In this document: positions 51,600 through 61,270 of the stretch, one piece after another | Layout of the letters: the number at the start of each line of letters is the position of its first letter | How positions within the stretch are numbered: position 1 is the stretch's first letter | Source of the DNA: Roseinatronobacter bogoriensis DSM 18756 | GTDB lineage: Bacteria > Pseudomonadota > Alphaproteobacteria > Rhodobacterales > Rhodobacteraceae | DNA: 64,000 nt | Assembly (NCBI RefSeq): GCF_004366635.1 | Contig: NZ_SORN01000008.1 | Location: forward strand, 62,001 to 126,000 | Reading direction: 5' to 3' | Made by a program: the position numbers and the translations under genes | The notes under the pieces: model-generated | What the model saw: the letters and a program-made list of their open reading frames with translations, nothing else | Databases searched by the model: none | Told to the model about the DNA's origin: nothing

Positions 51600-52762
51600 G
51601 AAAGTCGGCCCTTGAAGTCCTGATAATCGAATTCGCGCAGGATGCGCAAAGCATCGGTGGTGCTGTTCCATACGGCCAGCGCGGGCAGGCGCACGCCGTT
51701 GAAGGTGGTGGTCTTGACCATCGAGTAATGCGCCTGATCGAGGAACGCCACGCGCGCGCCGATCTCTGGTGTCTGCTCGAAGGCGTAGCGCCCGATCACA
51801 TCGCCGGCCAGACAGCTTGGCCCGCCCAAGCGCAGCTTTATATCGCCGGCTTCACCCATCAGCGCAGGGCGGTAAGGGGCCTCAATCACGTCCGGCATAT
51901 GGCATGTGGCGGAAATGTCGAGGATCGCATTCGGCCCGTCATTTTCGACCACATCCAGCACCTCGCCCACCAGAATACCCGCATCCAGCGCGACAGCCTC
52001 GCCCGGTTCAAGATAGCAATGCAGGCCGGTTTCTGCGCGCACGCGGATCAGGAACGCAATCAGCCCTTCGCGGTCATAGTCGGTGCGGGTGATATGGTGG
52101 CCACCGCCAAAATTGATCCACTTCAGGTGCGGGGCCAGTTCCTTGATGCGCGGGGCAATATGGTCCCAGATTGCCAGCAACGGTTCCAGATCCTGTTCGC
52201 ACAGCGTATGCATATGCAGCCCGTCCACGCCTTTCAGCGCGTCTGCGTCAATCTGGTCCAGCGGCGTGCCAAGCCGCGATCCGGGCGCGGCGGGGTCGTA
52301 TTTTGCGTCTTCACCCATCGGCAGGCCGGGGTTGAAGCGCAGGCCGATATGCACCGCGCGGCCGCTCTCGCGGATCATTGGCAAAAAACGGTCTTTCGCT
52401 GCGGGCGTATTGAACACGATGTGATCCGACAGCGCGATGATGTCGGCCATCTCATCTGCCTTGTAGCCCGCCGAAAACGTCTCCACGATGCCGCCATAAT
52501 GTTCGCGGCCAAGGCGCGCTTCCCACAGGCCAGAAGCACAGACGCCCGACAGGTATCGGCTGACCAGCGGGGCAAGGTCCCACATGGAAAAGGCTTTCAG
52601 CGCACATAGAACCGTTGCGCCGGACCGGTCCTGAATATCAGCCAGCACGCGCAGGTTCTGTTCCAGCCGTGCTTCGTCCACGACGAAGCACGGCGAGGGG
52701 ACGCGGTTCAGGTCAAAATCCCGAAACGCGCCCGGATCGCCCGCATGGGTCTGCATCGCCAT
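51596..52762 (-). CDS. nspC: Carboxynorspermidine/carboxyspermidine decarboxylase
   Basis: 388 residues. PLP-dependent alanine-racemase-fold decarboxylase: PLP Lys in LCALKAFSMWDL near residue 55, HMHTLCEQDLE near 184, the glycine loop INFGGGHHITR near 218, and the C-terminal ISATCHMPDV and VAFLDQAHYSMVK motifs typical of NspC. It decarboxylates carboxyspermidine to spermidine, or the norspermidine equivalents. It touches the dehydrogenase stop (TGATG) and overlaps speB. A second ATG at 52756 is possible. Confidence 0.94.
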   Translation of the reverse strand: MAMQTHAGDPGAFRDFDLNRVPSPCFVVDEARLEQNLRVLADIQDRSGATVLCALKAFSMWDLAPLVSRYLSGVCASGLWEARLGREHYGGIVETFSAGYKADEMADIIALSDHIVFNTPAAKDRFLPMIRESGRAVHIGLRFNPGLPMGEDAKYDPAAPGSRLGTPLDQIDADALKGVDGLHMHTLCEQDLEPLLAIWDHIAPRIKELAPHLKWINFGGGHHITRTDYDREGLIAFLIRVRAETGLHCYLEPGEAVALDAGILVGEVLDVVENDGPNAILDISATCHMPDVIEAPYRPALMGEAGDIKLRLGGPSCLAGDVIGRYAFEQTPEIGARVAFLDQAHYSMVKTTTFNGVRLPALAVWNSTTDALRILREFDYQDFKGRLS

Positions 52763-53982
52763 CAGAAATCAGCCGGGGCCGAAAGCTCGGTCAGGGTCCA
52801 GGGCAAGCCGTGCTGATTCAGCAGTTCCATGAACGGATCGGGGTCAAGCTGTTCGGTGTTGAACACACCTGCGCCGGACCATGTGCCGTTCAGCATCAGC
52901 GCAGCCCCGATAAAGGCCGGCACGCCGGTCGTATAGCTGACCGCCTGGCTGCCCACTTCGCGGTAGCATTCTTCATGGTCGCAGATATTGTTGATGTAAT
53001 AGGTCTTTTCGCCCGACCCATCCTGCGCGGGGCCAGTGATGATATCGCCGATATTCGTCTTACCCTTGGTGCGTTCGCCCAGATCGCCGGGATTGGGCAG
53101 CACCGCTTTCAGGAATTGCAGCGGGATGATCTGGTGACCTTCATATTCGACCGGCTCGATCGAGGTCATGCCGACATTCTGCAAGACGGTGACATGGTTG
53201 ATATAGGCATCGCCAAAGGTCATCCAGAAACGCGCGCGCTCGATCTCGGGGAAGTGGGTGACAAGCGACTCCAGTTCCTCATGATACATCAGATACATGT
53301 TCTTGGGGCCAACCTGATCGAAATTGAATTCGACCTTGGTGGACATGGGCGGGCTGGTCACCCAGCCGCCGTTTTCCCAGTGCTTCACCTCGGCGGTGAC
53401 TTCGCGAATGTTGATTTCGGGGTTGAAATTGGTGGCGAAAGGATGGCCGTGATCGCCGCCATTGCAATCCAGAATATCGATCAGGCGGATGCCCGAGAGG
53501 TAATGCTTGCGCACATAGGCCGCGAAAATGCTGGTCACGCCGGGGTCAAAACCCACGCCAAGCGCGGCCATCAGGCCCGCCTGTTTGAACTGGTCATGCA
53601 GCTTCCACTGGTGCGAATATTCGAATTTCGCTTCTTCCGGCGGCTCGTAATTGGCGGTGTCGAGATAGTGCACGCCGGTACGCAGGCAGGCTTCCATCAG
53701 GGCCAGATCCTGATAGGGCAGGGCCAGATTGACCAGCAGCGCGGGTTGCACCGCCTCGATCAGGGCGACTGTCTGTTCCACATCATCGGCGTCGATCTGA
53801 TAGGTTTCGATCTCGATGCCGGTGCGGCTTTTGACTTCCTTTGCGATGGCTTCGCATTTCGACAATGTGCGACTTGCCACAGCAATGCGGCCCGGAAAAA
53901 GCTCGGGGTTCATCGCCATCTTGTGCAGCGTGACCGAGGCCACGCCGCCTGCGCCAATAACCAGAACATCCTTGTTAGCCAT
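52762..53982 (-). CDS. Carboxynorspermidine/carboxyspermidine synthase (saccharopine dehydrogenase family)
   Basis: 406 residues from ATG 53982 (AGGAG upstream). The Rossmann N-terminus KDVLVIGAGGVASVTLHKMA, LPYQDLALMEACLRTGVHYLD near residue 105, and GFDPGVTSIFAAYV near 160 define the Lys1-like CANSDH family. It reductively couples aspartate semialdehyde to a diamine (putrescine or diaminopropane) with NADPH. Agmatinase and arginine decarboxylase beside it supply putrescine, so carboxyspermidine is the likely product. The start overlaps the speA end by eight bases. Confidence 0.94.
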   Translation of the reverse strand: MANKDVLVIGAGGVASVTLHKMAMNPELFPGRIAVASRTLSKCEAIAKEVKSRTGIEIETYQIDADDVEQTVALIEAVQPALLVNLALPYQDLALMEACLRTGVHYLDTANYEPPEEAKFEYSHQWKLHDQFKQAGLMAALGVGFDPGVTSIFAAYVRKHYLSGIRLIDILDCNGGDHGHPFATNFNPEINIREVTAEVKHWENGGWVTSPPMSTKVEFNFDQVGPKNMYLMYHEELESLVTHFPEIERARFWMTFGDAYINHVTVLQNVGMTSIEPVEYEGHQIIPLQFLKAVLPNPGDLGERTKGKTNIGDIITGPAQDGSGEKTYYINNICDHEECYREVGSQAVSYTTGVPAFIGAALMLNGTWSGAGVFNTEQLDPDPFMELLNQHGLPWTLTELSAPADF

Positions 53983-55879
53983 GCGTATGCTCCTCATGCT
54001 CGTAATAGGTGTAGCCGCCAAGTGCATGGCGGTAGGTTTCCATCAACATGCGCCGCTGCGACGGGTTCAGCGTGCCGTCCTGCACGCCACGCTCGACAAT
54101 GCGCTTGAACGCATCAAGGCATTGCTTGGGTTCATATTCCACATAGGCCATGACCTCGGCGACGGTATCGCCCTCAACTTCGTGCTGGATTTCGAGGACG
54201 CCATCATCGTTGAAATCGACTGTGACGATATTGGTGTCACCAAACAGATTGTGTAGATCGCCCAGCGTTTCCTGATAGGCCCCGATCAGAAAGATGCCGA
54301 TGAAATAGCGCTCAGATGCGCGCAGCTCATGCACTGGCAGGGCATTGCCCACGCCATCGTTCAGAACAAACTGGTCAATCTTGCCATCGCTGTCGCAGGT
54401 GATGTCTGACAAAACCGCCCGCCGTAAAGGTTGCTCATTCAGCCGTTGCAGGGGCGCAATCGGCACCAACTGGTCAATCGCCCAGACATCTGGCAGCGAC
54501 TGGAACAGGCTGAAATTCGCGCGATAAATGTCGCGATGCGCAGAGAGTTCTTCCAGCACTTCCTGTGGCACATCCGGGGTCTGGGCGACCAGATCCTTGA
54601 TGCGGCCCACGATATAGAGGAAAATCTGTTCCGCGCGCGCGACTTCCTCAATCCCGATGACACCGCGGCGGAACAGGGCGCGCAATTCCTCGCGGTAGTA
54701 TTCGGCATCGTTCAGGCATTCCTGAACGCGTTTTGGCGTCATATAGCCGGTAATCGCAGCCATGTCCGAAAGCATGTGATGGTCGTCAGCTTCAGGCGTG
54801 ATGGGGGCTGAGCGGTCGAAATAGCTGGCTTCCAGAATATCGGACAGCAGCATCGAGGAATAAGCGACAATCGCGCGCCCCGATTCCGTGACCAGTGTCG
54901 GATGCGGCACTTCTGCCTCGTCCATCTGGTATTTCACCGTCTCGACGATATTGGCGCAATACTCCTCGACCGTATAATTCACCGAATTATCCGAGGCGCG
55001 CGCCTCGCCAGTGTAGTCGATGCCAAGGCCACCACCAAGGTCGAGATATTCCAAAGGAACACCAAGGCGGCGCAGCTCGGTGTAAAAGCGGCAGGCTTCA
55101 TCGACAGCCTGACGAATATCCATCATCTGCGGCACCTGAGAGCCAAGATGCGAATGCTGCAACACCAGACAGTCCAGCATGTCCTCGGCGCGCAGTTTGT
55201 CGACCAGATCGACAACTTCCTTTGTCGTCAGCCCAAAGGTTGACCGGTCGCCGGAACTGTCGGCCCAGTTGCCGGTCACACGGCGCGTCAGCTTGATCCG
55301 AACGCCCAAGGCGGGCTTCTCGCCAAGGCGCTTGGCTTCGGCAATGACTGTATCCGCTTCGGCAGGGCTTTCGATGACCAGCACACAGTTGATTCCCGCC
55401 TTGCGCGCCAGAATGCCAAGGCGGATGAATTCTGCATCTTTGATTCCATTACAGATCAGCAATGCACCCTTGGGCAGGTCGCGTGACAAAGCAAGGATCA
55501 ACTCTGGCTTGGAGCCTGCCTCCAGTCCGAACTGATACGGACGGCCATAATCCACGATCCGGTCGATCACCTCGGCCTGTTGGTTGACCTTTATCGGGAA
55601 CACGCCGCGATAGGGTGCCTTGTAGCCATTCGCCTCGATCGCTTTGGCAAAGGATGTGTTGAGCATTTCAAGCTGTCGCTTGAGGAACGCGCCCACGCGC
55701 ACCAGAACCGGCGTATGAATGCCCCGCGCATCCAGATTGTGCAGCAGGTCAGGCAGACTCGCTGGTGTATCTTGCGGGCGCGCCGGGTTGACCAACCCCA
55801 TATCACCATTCGGCAGGGGCGCGAACATCCCCGCCCCCCAACGATGCACCCCGTAACTCTGGAAAACCCGATCCGGCAT
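53975..55879 (-). CDS. speA: Biosynthetic arginine decarboxylase
   Basis: 634 residues, the normal length for SpeA. PLP-binding Lys in YRGVFPIKVNQQAEV near residue 100, HSHLGSQVPQM near 245, LDLGGGLGIDYTG near 283, and a C-terminal domain with CDSDGKIDQFVL. It converts arginine to agmatine, the first step of the operon's route to putrescine. ATG 55879; the upstream 378 bases are shared with the divergent fadD-type gene and should hold the promoter. Confidence 0.96.
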   Translation of the reverse strand: MPDRVFQSYGVHRWGAGMFAPLPNGDMGLVNPARPQDTPASLPDLLHNLDARGIHTPVLVRVGAFLKRQLEMLNTSFAKAIEANGYKAPYRGVFPIKVNQQAEVIDRIVDYGRPYQFGLEAGSKPELILALSRDLPKGALLICNGIKDAEFIRLGILARKAGINCVLVIESPAEADTVIAEAKRLGEKPALGVRIKLTRRVTGNWADSSGDRSTFGLTTKEVVDLVDKLRAEDMLDCLVLQHSHLGSQVPQMMDIRQAVDEACRFYTELRRLGVPLEYLDLGGGLGIDYTGEARASDNSVNYTVEEYCANIVETVKYQMDEAEVPHPTLVTESGRAIVAYSSMLLSDILEASYFDRSAPITPEADDHHMLSDMAAITGYMTPKRVQECLNDAEYYREELRALFRRGVIGIEEVARAEQIFLYIVGRIKDLVAQTPDVPQEVLEELSAHRDIYRANFSLFQSLPDVWAIDQLVPIAPLQRLNEQPLRRAVLSDITCDSDGKIDQFVLNDGVGNALPVHELRASERYFIGIFLIGAYQETLGDLHNLFGDTNIVTVDFNDDGVLEIQHEVEGDTVAEVMAYVEYEPKQCLDAFKRIVERGVQDGTLNPSQRRMLMETYRHALGGYTYYEHEEHTHG

Positions 55880-56257
55880 GTGGTACCCCCGATATCTGAC
55901 CCCATGACATGAAGCGCCCGCTTATGAAATCCACAAACCAAACGCAAGGAAAACTGTTGCGTTCCAAGGATTTTCGCGCGCCCACCTTGTCGGGATAGAA
56001 TGGGGCGAGTAACAGATTCTTGAAATTGCCCTGCAATTTTGCCGCCTCACGGCTGTTTTTCTAAGGGCCAGCACTCTCGCGCAGCTTTCCCGCATGGAAA
56101 ATATGTGTACGAAATGCAGAAATGCAGTATCCGCCTTGTTGTGACGTAGCGAAATAATGGCGGGCGCGCCACGTCAACTCTTGTCTGCAAGGGTGCAGTG
56201 GGGAAAGGTATTGGCAGGAGGGCCGCATCGCACGCGGCAGCTAGGGAGTTCGTGATC
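55880..56257. other. Divergent control region speA / fatty acyl-CoA ligase
   Basis: No gene is evident. It contains a small GCCG-CCTCA-CGGC stem followed by TGTTTTT (56041–56060), which could end a short transcript on the plus strand, and a tandem AAATGCAG repeat (56112–56127). Promoters for both flanking genes should lie here but are not clearly recognisable. Confidence 0.35.
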
Positions 56258-57985
56258 ATGACTGTATCAAACCGCCCGTGGGTGGCGGCCTATGGCGCAG
56301 AAATCGCGCCGGACTTGCCGGTATCCGAGCACGCGTCACTGGCGCACCTGATTTCTCGAACCTGCGAAACCCATGCCAAGCGCCGCGCGTTCACCTGCGT
56401 TGTCCCAAACGGGATGAACGGGTCGCTGACATATCAGCAGGTGGGCCAGATGTCGGACGACTTCGCGTCATTCCTGCGCCATCATTGCAAGCTGGCCCCC
56501 GGAACGCGGGTGGCGGTGCAATTGCCCAATGGACTGGCCTATCCCGTTGTTGCATTCGGGGTGTTCAAGGCGGGTTGCGTGTTGGTGAACACCAACCCGC
56601 TCTATACGCCAAATGAAATGGTCCATCAGTTCAGGGATTCAGAAGCCGAAGTGCTGATCATCAGCGACCTGTTTGCCGACAAGCTGGAGGAGGTGGTCGC
56701 GCATACAGCCATCAAGCAGGTTGTTCTGGCAGGGGTTGCAGAATTTTTTCCGCGCGTTCCAGAAGCAATTGTGCGTGGCGTGCAGAAATTCTGGTCGCGT
56801 GTGCTTCCGCCTGTGCCCAGCCTTGCCGTGCCTGTGCTGCGTCTGCGCGAGGCGCTGAAGATCGGGCGTGACCATGACCGGGTTCAGGACTGGGACAGCT
56901 TGCGCCGCGATGATCTGGCGCTTTTGCAATATACCGGTGGCACAACGGGCGTGGCAAAAGGTGCGATGCTGACACATGGCAATATTCTGGCCAATCTTGA
57001 ACAGGTCAAGATCATGGGCGGGCGGCATATGTCGGGCGAAGATTGCGTGCTGACGGCCTTGCCCCTTTATCACATCTTCGCCTTCACAGCCAATCTGATG
57101 ACCTTTTTCGACCTTGGCGCGCGCAATATTCTGGTGCCGTCTCCGCGCCCTGTCGCAAACATCCAGCGCGCGCTGGAAAATTACCCAGTGTCGTGGATCA
57201 CGGGGGTGAACACCCTGTTTAACGGGCTGATGAATGAAGAATGGTTCGCAGCCTATCCGCCCAAAACGCTCAAAGCCGCGATTGCTGGTGGAACTGCGTT
57301 GCATCAGGCGGTGGCAGAACGATGGCAGACGGTCACGGGTACGCGTGTGGCGGAGGGCTACGGCCTGACCGAGACATCGCCGCTGGTCAGCTTCAACCCG
57401 CTTGATCAGCCTGTGCGCCCCGGATCAATCGGGGTTCCGGTGCCGGGCACAGATATTGCGCTGGTCGATCACAATGCCGAACCGGTGGAGCAGGGCAAAC
57501 CCGGCGAATTGCTGGTCAAGGGGCCGCAGGTCATGCGTGGCTACTGGAACCGCCCTGACGACACCGCACAAACTTTGCAGAATGGCTGGGTGTTCACAGG
57601 GGATGTGGCGGTCATGGATGAAGACGGGTTTCTGACGATCGTTGACCGCAAGAAGGACCTTGTGCTGGTTTCCGGCTTCAACGTCTACCCCAATGAGGTG
57701 GAAGATTGCCTGTCCAAACTGGACGCCGTGCTGGAGGCGGCGGTTATCGGCGTACCAGACCGCGCATCCGGCGAGGCCGTGCGCGCCTATGTCGTGCAGA
57801 ACCCCGATGTGCCGGACAAACTTAGCAAGGAATCCGTCATAGCGCATTGTCGGAAATATCTGGCTGCCTACAAGGTGCCGAAATCCATCATCCTGCGCGA
57901 GGAATTGCCGAAATCCCCGATTGGAAAAATCCTGCGCAAGGACCTCAAGGCCGAAGCGCGCGCCGAATTTGCTGGAAAGGCCTGA
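56258..57985 (+). CDS. fadD: Long-chain fatty acid–CoA ligase
   Basis: 575 residues. AMP-binding adenylate-forming enzyme: P-loop YTGGTTGVAKGAMLTH near residue 230, LPLYHIFAFTANLM near 270, AEGYGLTETSPLVSFNP near 365, and the hinge VFTGDVAVMDEDGFLTIVDRKKDLVLVSGFNVYP split across residues ~450–485, with the C-terminal catalytic Lys in KSPIGKILRKDL. It activates fatty acids to acyl-CoA. ATG 56258 has AGGGAG ahead. A BASS-family transporter follows three bases after, implying uptake and activation of one substrate. Confidence 0.93.
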   Translation: MTVSNRPWVAAYGAEIAPDLPVSEHASLAHLISRTCETHAKRRAFTCVVPNGMNGSLTYQQVGQMSDDFASFLRHHCKLAPGTRVAVQLPNGLAYPVVAFGVFKAGCVLVNTNPLYTPNEMVHQFRDSEAEVLIISDLFADKLEEVVAHTAIKQVVLAGVAEFFPRVPEAIVRGVQKFWSRVLPPVPSLAVPVLRLREALKIGRDHDRVQDWDSLRRDDLALLQYTGGTTGVAKGAMLTHGNILANLEQVKIMGGRHMSGEDCVLTALPLYHIFAFTANLMTFFDLGARNILVPSPRPVANIQRALENYPVSWITGVNTLFNGLMNEEWFAAYPPKTLKAAIAGGTALHQAVAERWQTVTGTRVAEGYGLTETSPLVSFNPLDQPVRPGSIGVPVPGTDIALVDHNAEPVEQGKPGELLVKGPQVMRGYWNRPDDTAQTLQNGWVFTGDVAVMDEDGFLTIVDRKKDLVLVSGFNVYPNEVEDCLSKLDAVLEAAVIGVPDRASGEAVRAYVVQNPDVPDKLSKESVIAHCRKYLAAYKVPKSIILREELPKSPIGKILRKDLKAEARAEFAGKA

Positions 57986-57988
57986 GTC

Positions 57989-58894
57989 ATGCTGACAGAA
58001 CTTGAAACCACACTTTTGGGCGTGATGATGATGGTCATCATGCTGGGCATGGGCGCCAGCATGACCCCGCGTGACTTCCTGATCGCCTTTCGCAAACCCA
58101 AGGGTATTCTGGTGGGCCTGCTCAGCCAGTTTGCGGTCATGCCGTTTCTGGGCTTTCTTCTGGCTGTGTTGCTGGGGCTGCCGCCAGCGCTGGTGGTCGG
58201 GCTATTGCTGATTGCCTGTATGCCGGGCGGAACCACCTCGAACATATTTGCCTATTTCAGCAAGGGTGTTCTGGCCCTGTCGATCATGATGACAACAGTT
58301 TCGACACTTGCTGCGGTGGTGATGGTGCCGCTGTTGCTGTCCTTTTATGGCGGGCTTGCGGGCGTGTCGGGTGACTACGCCATTCCTGCTGGCAATGTTG
58401 CGCAAATTCTGGTGGTCTTGCTGGTGCCAACGGCGCTGGGGATGGTGCTGCGGAAACTCAACCCGAATGTCGGGGCAACGGTGGAATTGATCGGGTCCTT
58501 CATGGGGGTGGCAGTCATCGTGTTTCTGATCGCAACATGGGTGCCGCGAAATTACATGCTGTTGCTGGAAACACCTGTCCATGTCTACGCCGCAACCATA
58601 AGCATCGGATTGATTGGCATGTTGTTCGGCTACTGGGTCGCGCGCGGGTTGGGGCAGGATACCAGCAGATCACGGACAATCAGTCTTGAAACCGGTATCC
58701 AGAACGGTCCGCTTGCGGTTCTGGTCATTACCCTGAGTTTCGGTGCGGCCATGCAGCAGGAGGTGTTGCTGATCCCGATTCTGTATTCTTTGTTCATCGT
58801 GCTGACCTCTACGGTGATCACCCTTTGGTATCGTCGCAACGCAACCCGCGAGGCATTGGCCCGCGATGCCGCCAAGCTGGGCACAGCGCCCTGA
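57989..58894 (+). CDS. Bile acid:sodium symporter (BASS) family protein
   Basis: 301 residues with about nine or ten hydrophobic helices. Family features include MLGMGASMTPRDFLIAFRKP near residue 20, the discontinuous-helix motif LIACMPGGTTSNIFAYFSKG near 74, and SLETGIQNGPLAVLV near 230. BASS proteins carry organic acids with Na+. It is coupled to the CoA ligase, so an organic or fatty acid is the probable cargo, not bile acids. Confidence 0.9.
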   Translation: MLTELETTLLGVMMMVIMLGMGASMTPRDFLIAFRKPKGILVGLLSQFAVMPFLGFLLAVLLGLPPALVVGLLLIACMPGGTTSNIFAYFSKGVLALSIMMTTVSTLAAVVMVPLLLSFYGGLAGVSGDYAIPAGNVAQILVVLLVPTALGMVLRKLNPNVGATVELIGSFMGVAVIVFLIATWVPRNYMLLLETPVHVYAATISIGLIGMLFGYWVARGLGQDTSRSRTISLETGIQNGPLAVLVITLSFGAAMQQEVLLIPILYSLFIVLTSTVITLWYRRNATREALARDAAKLGTAP

Positions 58895-58981
58895 CACCAG
58901 CGGAGCATCTTGTGGGCGGTCCGCCTCTGGACATGCGGCGCGCTTGAAGAGATAAGCGCGCCGCAACTCTAGGGGGTGCAT

Positions 58982-59779
58982 ATGGATGCCGTTCAGCTTG
59001 GCCCGATCGTTCTGGGCTGGGATCGTTTCGCCGCTATCATCAGTGTTGTGGCCTTTGTGCTGGTCGCCGAAGTGATCGCGCGTCTGTCGCGCAATCCGTT
59101 GCTGAGCAATTGGGCAGGGCAAGTTGTGCTTTGGGGCTTTGTCGGGGCGCGGCTGGGCCATGTTGTGCAATTCCCGCAAATCTTTCTGGCAGAGCCGTGG
59201 TTGATTATGGCGATCTGGCAAGGCGGTTTCTCACCGCTTGGGGCTGCGCTGGGCGGCGGGGTGGTGACGGCCTTTGCCTTGCGCCGCGGGCTGAGCTTCA
59301 TTCCGGCCTTCGGTGCGTTATGGGTTGGGGTTGTGTTGTGGTTCGTCCTGACACTGGACATGGGCGCGCGCCCTGAAATCGCTGCGCCGGACCTGACACT
59401 GGCAATGGTGTCAGGGACAGAGTTTTCCTTTTCAGATGCGCCGGATCAGCCAATGGTGATAAACCTTTGGGCAACATGGTGCCCGCCTTGCCGCCGCGAA
59501 TTGCCAATGCTGGCTGATGTCGCCGCGCAAGTTCAGGATGTGACCTTTCTGTTCGCCAGTCAGGGCGAAGCGCATTCGACCGTTGCCGCGCATCTGGAGA
59601 ATGCAGGTATCAGCCCCGACCATATGGCGCTGGACCCGTCTGGCGCATTGGCGCGCCATTATGGCACTGTTGGCCTGCCTGTGACCCTGTTTCTAAGCGC
59701 GGATGGAATGCTGGCCCATGTGCATGTAGGCGAGATTTCGCGCGCGGTCCTGTTGCGCGAAATCACCGCGCTGCAATGA
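58982..59779 (+). CDS. Membrane-anchored TlpA-like thioredoxin with Lgt-like N-terminal domain
   Basis: 265 residues. Residues 1–~125 hold four hydrophobic helices resembling a shortened prolipoprotein diacylglyceryl transferase (GFVGARLGHVVQF, IWQGGFSPLGAALGGG). Residues ~135–265 form a periplasmic TlpA/ResA-like thioredoxin with W-C-P-P-C near residue 165 and cis-Pro GLPVTLFL. The fusion suggests an anchored reductase for cytochrome or lipoprotein thiols. The Lgt part lacks most of the enzyme, so transferase activity is unlikely. ATG 58982 lies five bases after AGGGGG. Confidence 0.85.
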   Translation: MDAVQLGPIVLGWDRFAAIISVVAFVLVAEVIARLSRNPLLSNWAGQVVLWGFVGARLGHVVQFPQIFLAEPWLIMAIWQGGFSPLGAALGGGVVTAFALRRGLSFIPAFGALWVGVVLWFVLTLDMGARPEIAAPDLTLAMVSGTEFSFSDAPDQPMVINLWATWCPPCRRELPMLADVAAQVQDVTFLFASQGEAHSTVAAHLENAGISPDHMALDPSGALARHYGTVGLPVTLFLSADGMLAHVHVGEISRAVLLREITALQ

Positions 59780-59870
59780 TGTAAGGCTTGCGCCTGACAG
59801 GTTGCATTGCAAGCCCCGTCTCAAGCGGCTAACAGGGCGCAATATTCAGATGACAGACGGAGTTCGGGCC

Positions 59871-61157
59871 ATGACCAAACCTTTGCGCCTTGGAATTGCA
59901 GGGCTTGGCACAGTTGGGACCGGGCTGATCAGAATCGTACAGACCAATGGCGACCTGCTGGCACGGCGCGCCGGATGCCCGATAGAGGTCGTGGCGGTCT
60001 GCGCGCGCTCGCGCACCCGCAACCGCGGTGTCGATATTTCGGGTTATGATTGGGAAGATGACCCCGTTGCCCTTGCCCGCCGCGCCGATATCGACGTGGT
60101 GGTGGAATTGATGGGCGGCGAGAATGGCCCGGCCAAGGCCCTGACAGAGGCCGCGATTGCCGCTGGAAAACATGTTGTCAGCGCGAACAAGGCGCTTTTG
60201 GCAATTCACGGGCAGGCTTTGGCAGAAGCGGCCGAGGCGCAGAATGTCGCTTTGCGCTTCGAGGCTGCTGTCGCGGGGGGCATTCCCGTCATCAAGGCCC
60301 TGAGCGAGGGGCTGGCCGGCAACCGGATCAGCCGTATAAAGGGCGTGATGAACGGCACCTGCAATTACATTCTGACACGGATGGAAGATGCGGGCCTGCC
60401 CTATGAAACCGTGTTCGAAGAGGCCAACCAGCTTGGCTATCTTGAAGCGGACCCGACATTGGATGTGGGCGGGATAGATGCAGCGCATAAACTTACGCTG
60501 CTCAGCGCCATCGCCTTCGGCACGCGCCCGGATTTCGACGCGATCAGCCTCGAAGGGATCGAGCGCATTTCCATTGAGGATATTCGCGCCGCCGCCGATC
60601 TGGGTTTGCGCATCAAGCTTCTGGGCGTTGCACAAATGTCAGGACGCGGGCTGGAACAGTCGATGACCCCCTGCCTTGTGCCCGCAGACAGCCCCTTGGG
60701 GCAGTTGAAGGGCGGCACGAATATGGTGGTGATCGAAGGCGATGCCATCGAACAGGTGATCCTGCGCGGCCCCGGCGCGGGCGAGGGGCCCACGGCCAGC
60801 GCGGTGATTGGCGATGTGATCGACATTGCGCGCGGGTTTCGGGTGCCGGTCTTTGGCCAGCCTGCCGCAACACTCGAAGCGGCTGTATCTGCCAAGGCGA
60901 TGGGGTCGAAGCCGTGGTATCTGCGCATGGGGCTTATGGACAAGCCGGGCGCGCTTGCCAAAGTGGCCGAAGCGCTGGGCAATGCAGGCGTGTCGATCAA
61001 CCGGATGCGCCAGTATGGCCATCAGGACACGCGCGCACCTGTGCTGATCATCACCCACAAGACAACCCGCGATGCAATTGACCATGCGGTTGCCCTGTCC
61101 ATGAAGACGGGCGTTGTTGTGGGCGAACCGGTTGCCCTTGCGATTGAGGAAGACTGA
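59871..61157 (+). CDS. hom: Homoserine dehydrogenase
   Basis: 428 residues from ATG 59871 (CGGAG upstream; in-frame ATG 59850 and TTG 59802 are alternatives). NAD(P)-binding GIAGLGTVGTGLIRI near residue 8, VVELMGGENGPAKAL and VVSANKALLA, catalytic region GVMNGTCNYILTRM near 165 and LEADPTLDVGGIDAAHKL near 195, then a C-terminal ACT domain (MGLMDKPGALAKVAEALGNA) for threonine feedback. It makes homoserine for threonine and methionine. Confidence 0.96.
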   Translation: MTKPLRLGIAGLGTVGTGLIRIVQTNGDLLARRAGCPIEVVAVCARSRTRNRGVDISGYDWEDDPVALARRADIDVVVELMGGENGPAKALTEAAIAAGKHVVSANKALLAIHGQALAEAAEAQNVALRFEAAVAGGIPVIKALSEGLAGNRISRIKGVMNGTCNYILTRMEDAGLPYETVFEEANQLGYLEADPTLDVGGIDAAHKLTLLSAIAFGTRPDFDAISLEGIERISIEDIRAAADLGLRIKLLGVAQMSGRGLEQSMTPCLVPADSPLGQLKGGTNMVVIEGDAIEQVILRGPGAGEGPTASAVIGDVIDIARGFRVPVFGQPAATLEAAVSAKAMGSKPWYLRMGLMDKPGALAKVAEALGNAGVSINRMRQYGHQDTRAPVLIITHKTTRDAIDHAVALSMKTGVVVGEPVALAIEED

Positions 61158-61270
61158 GTCCGATCTGCCGCGTCTTTGGACCGTTAGCGCTGTCGGTCAG
61201 GGAATGACTTGTGTCTGGTGCCTGCAACCCGCTAGACCAGTATCAAATCATTGCCCGAGGGAAGAGTTCC

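Noticed and set aside
56112..56127. Tandem AAATGCAG repeat as a fatty-acid regulator site
   Set aside because: Two eight-base direct copies alone are not diagnostic, and they do not match an operator I can name.
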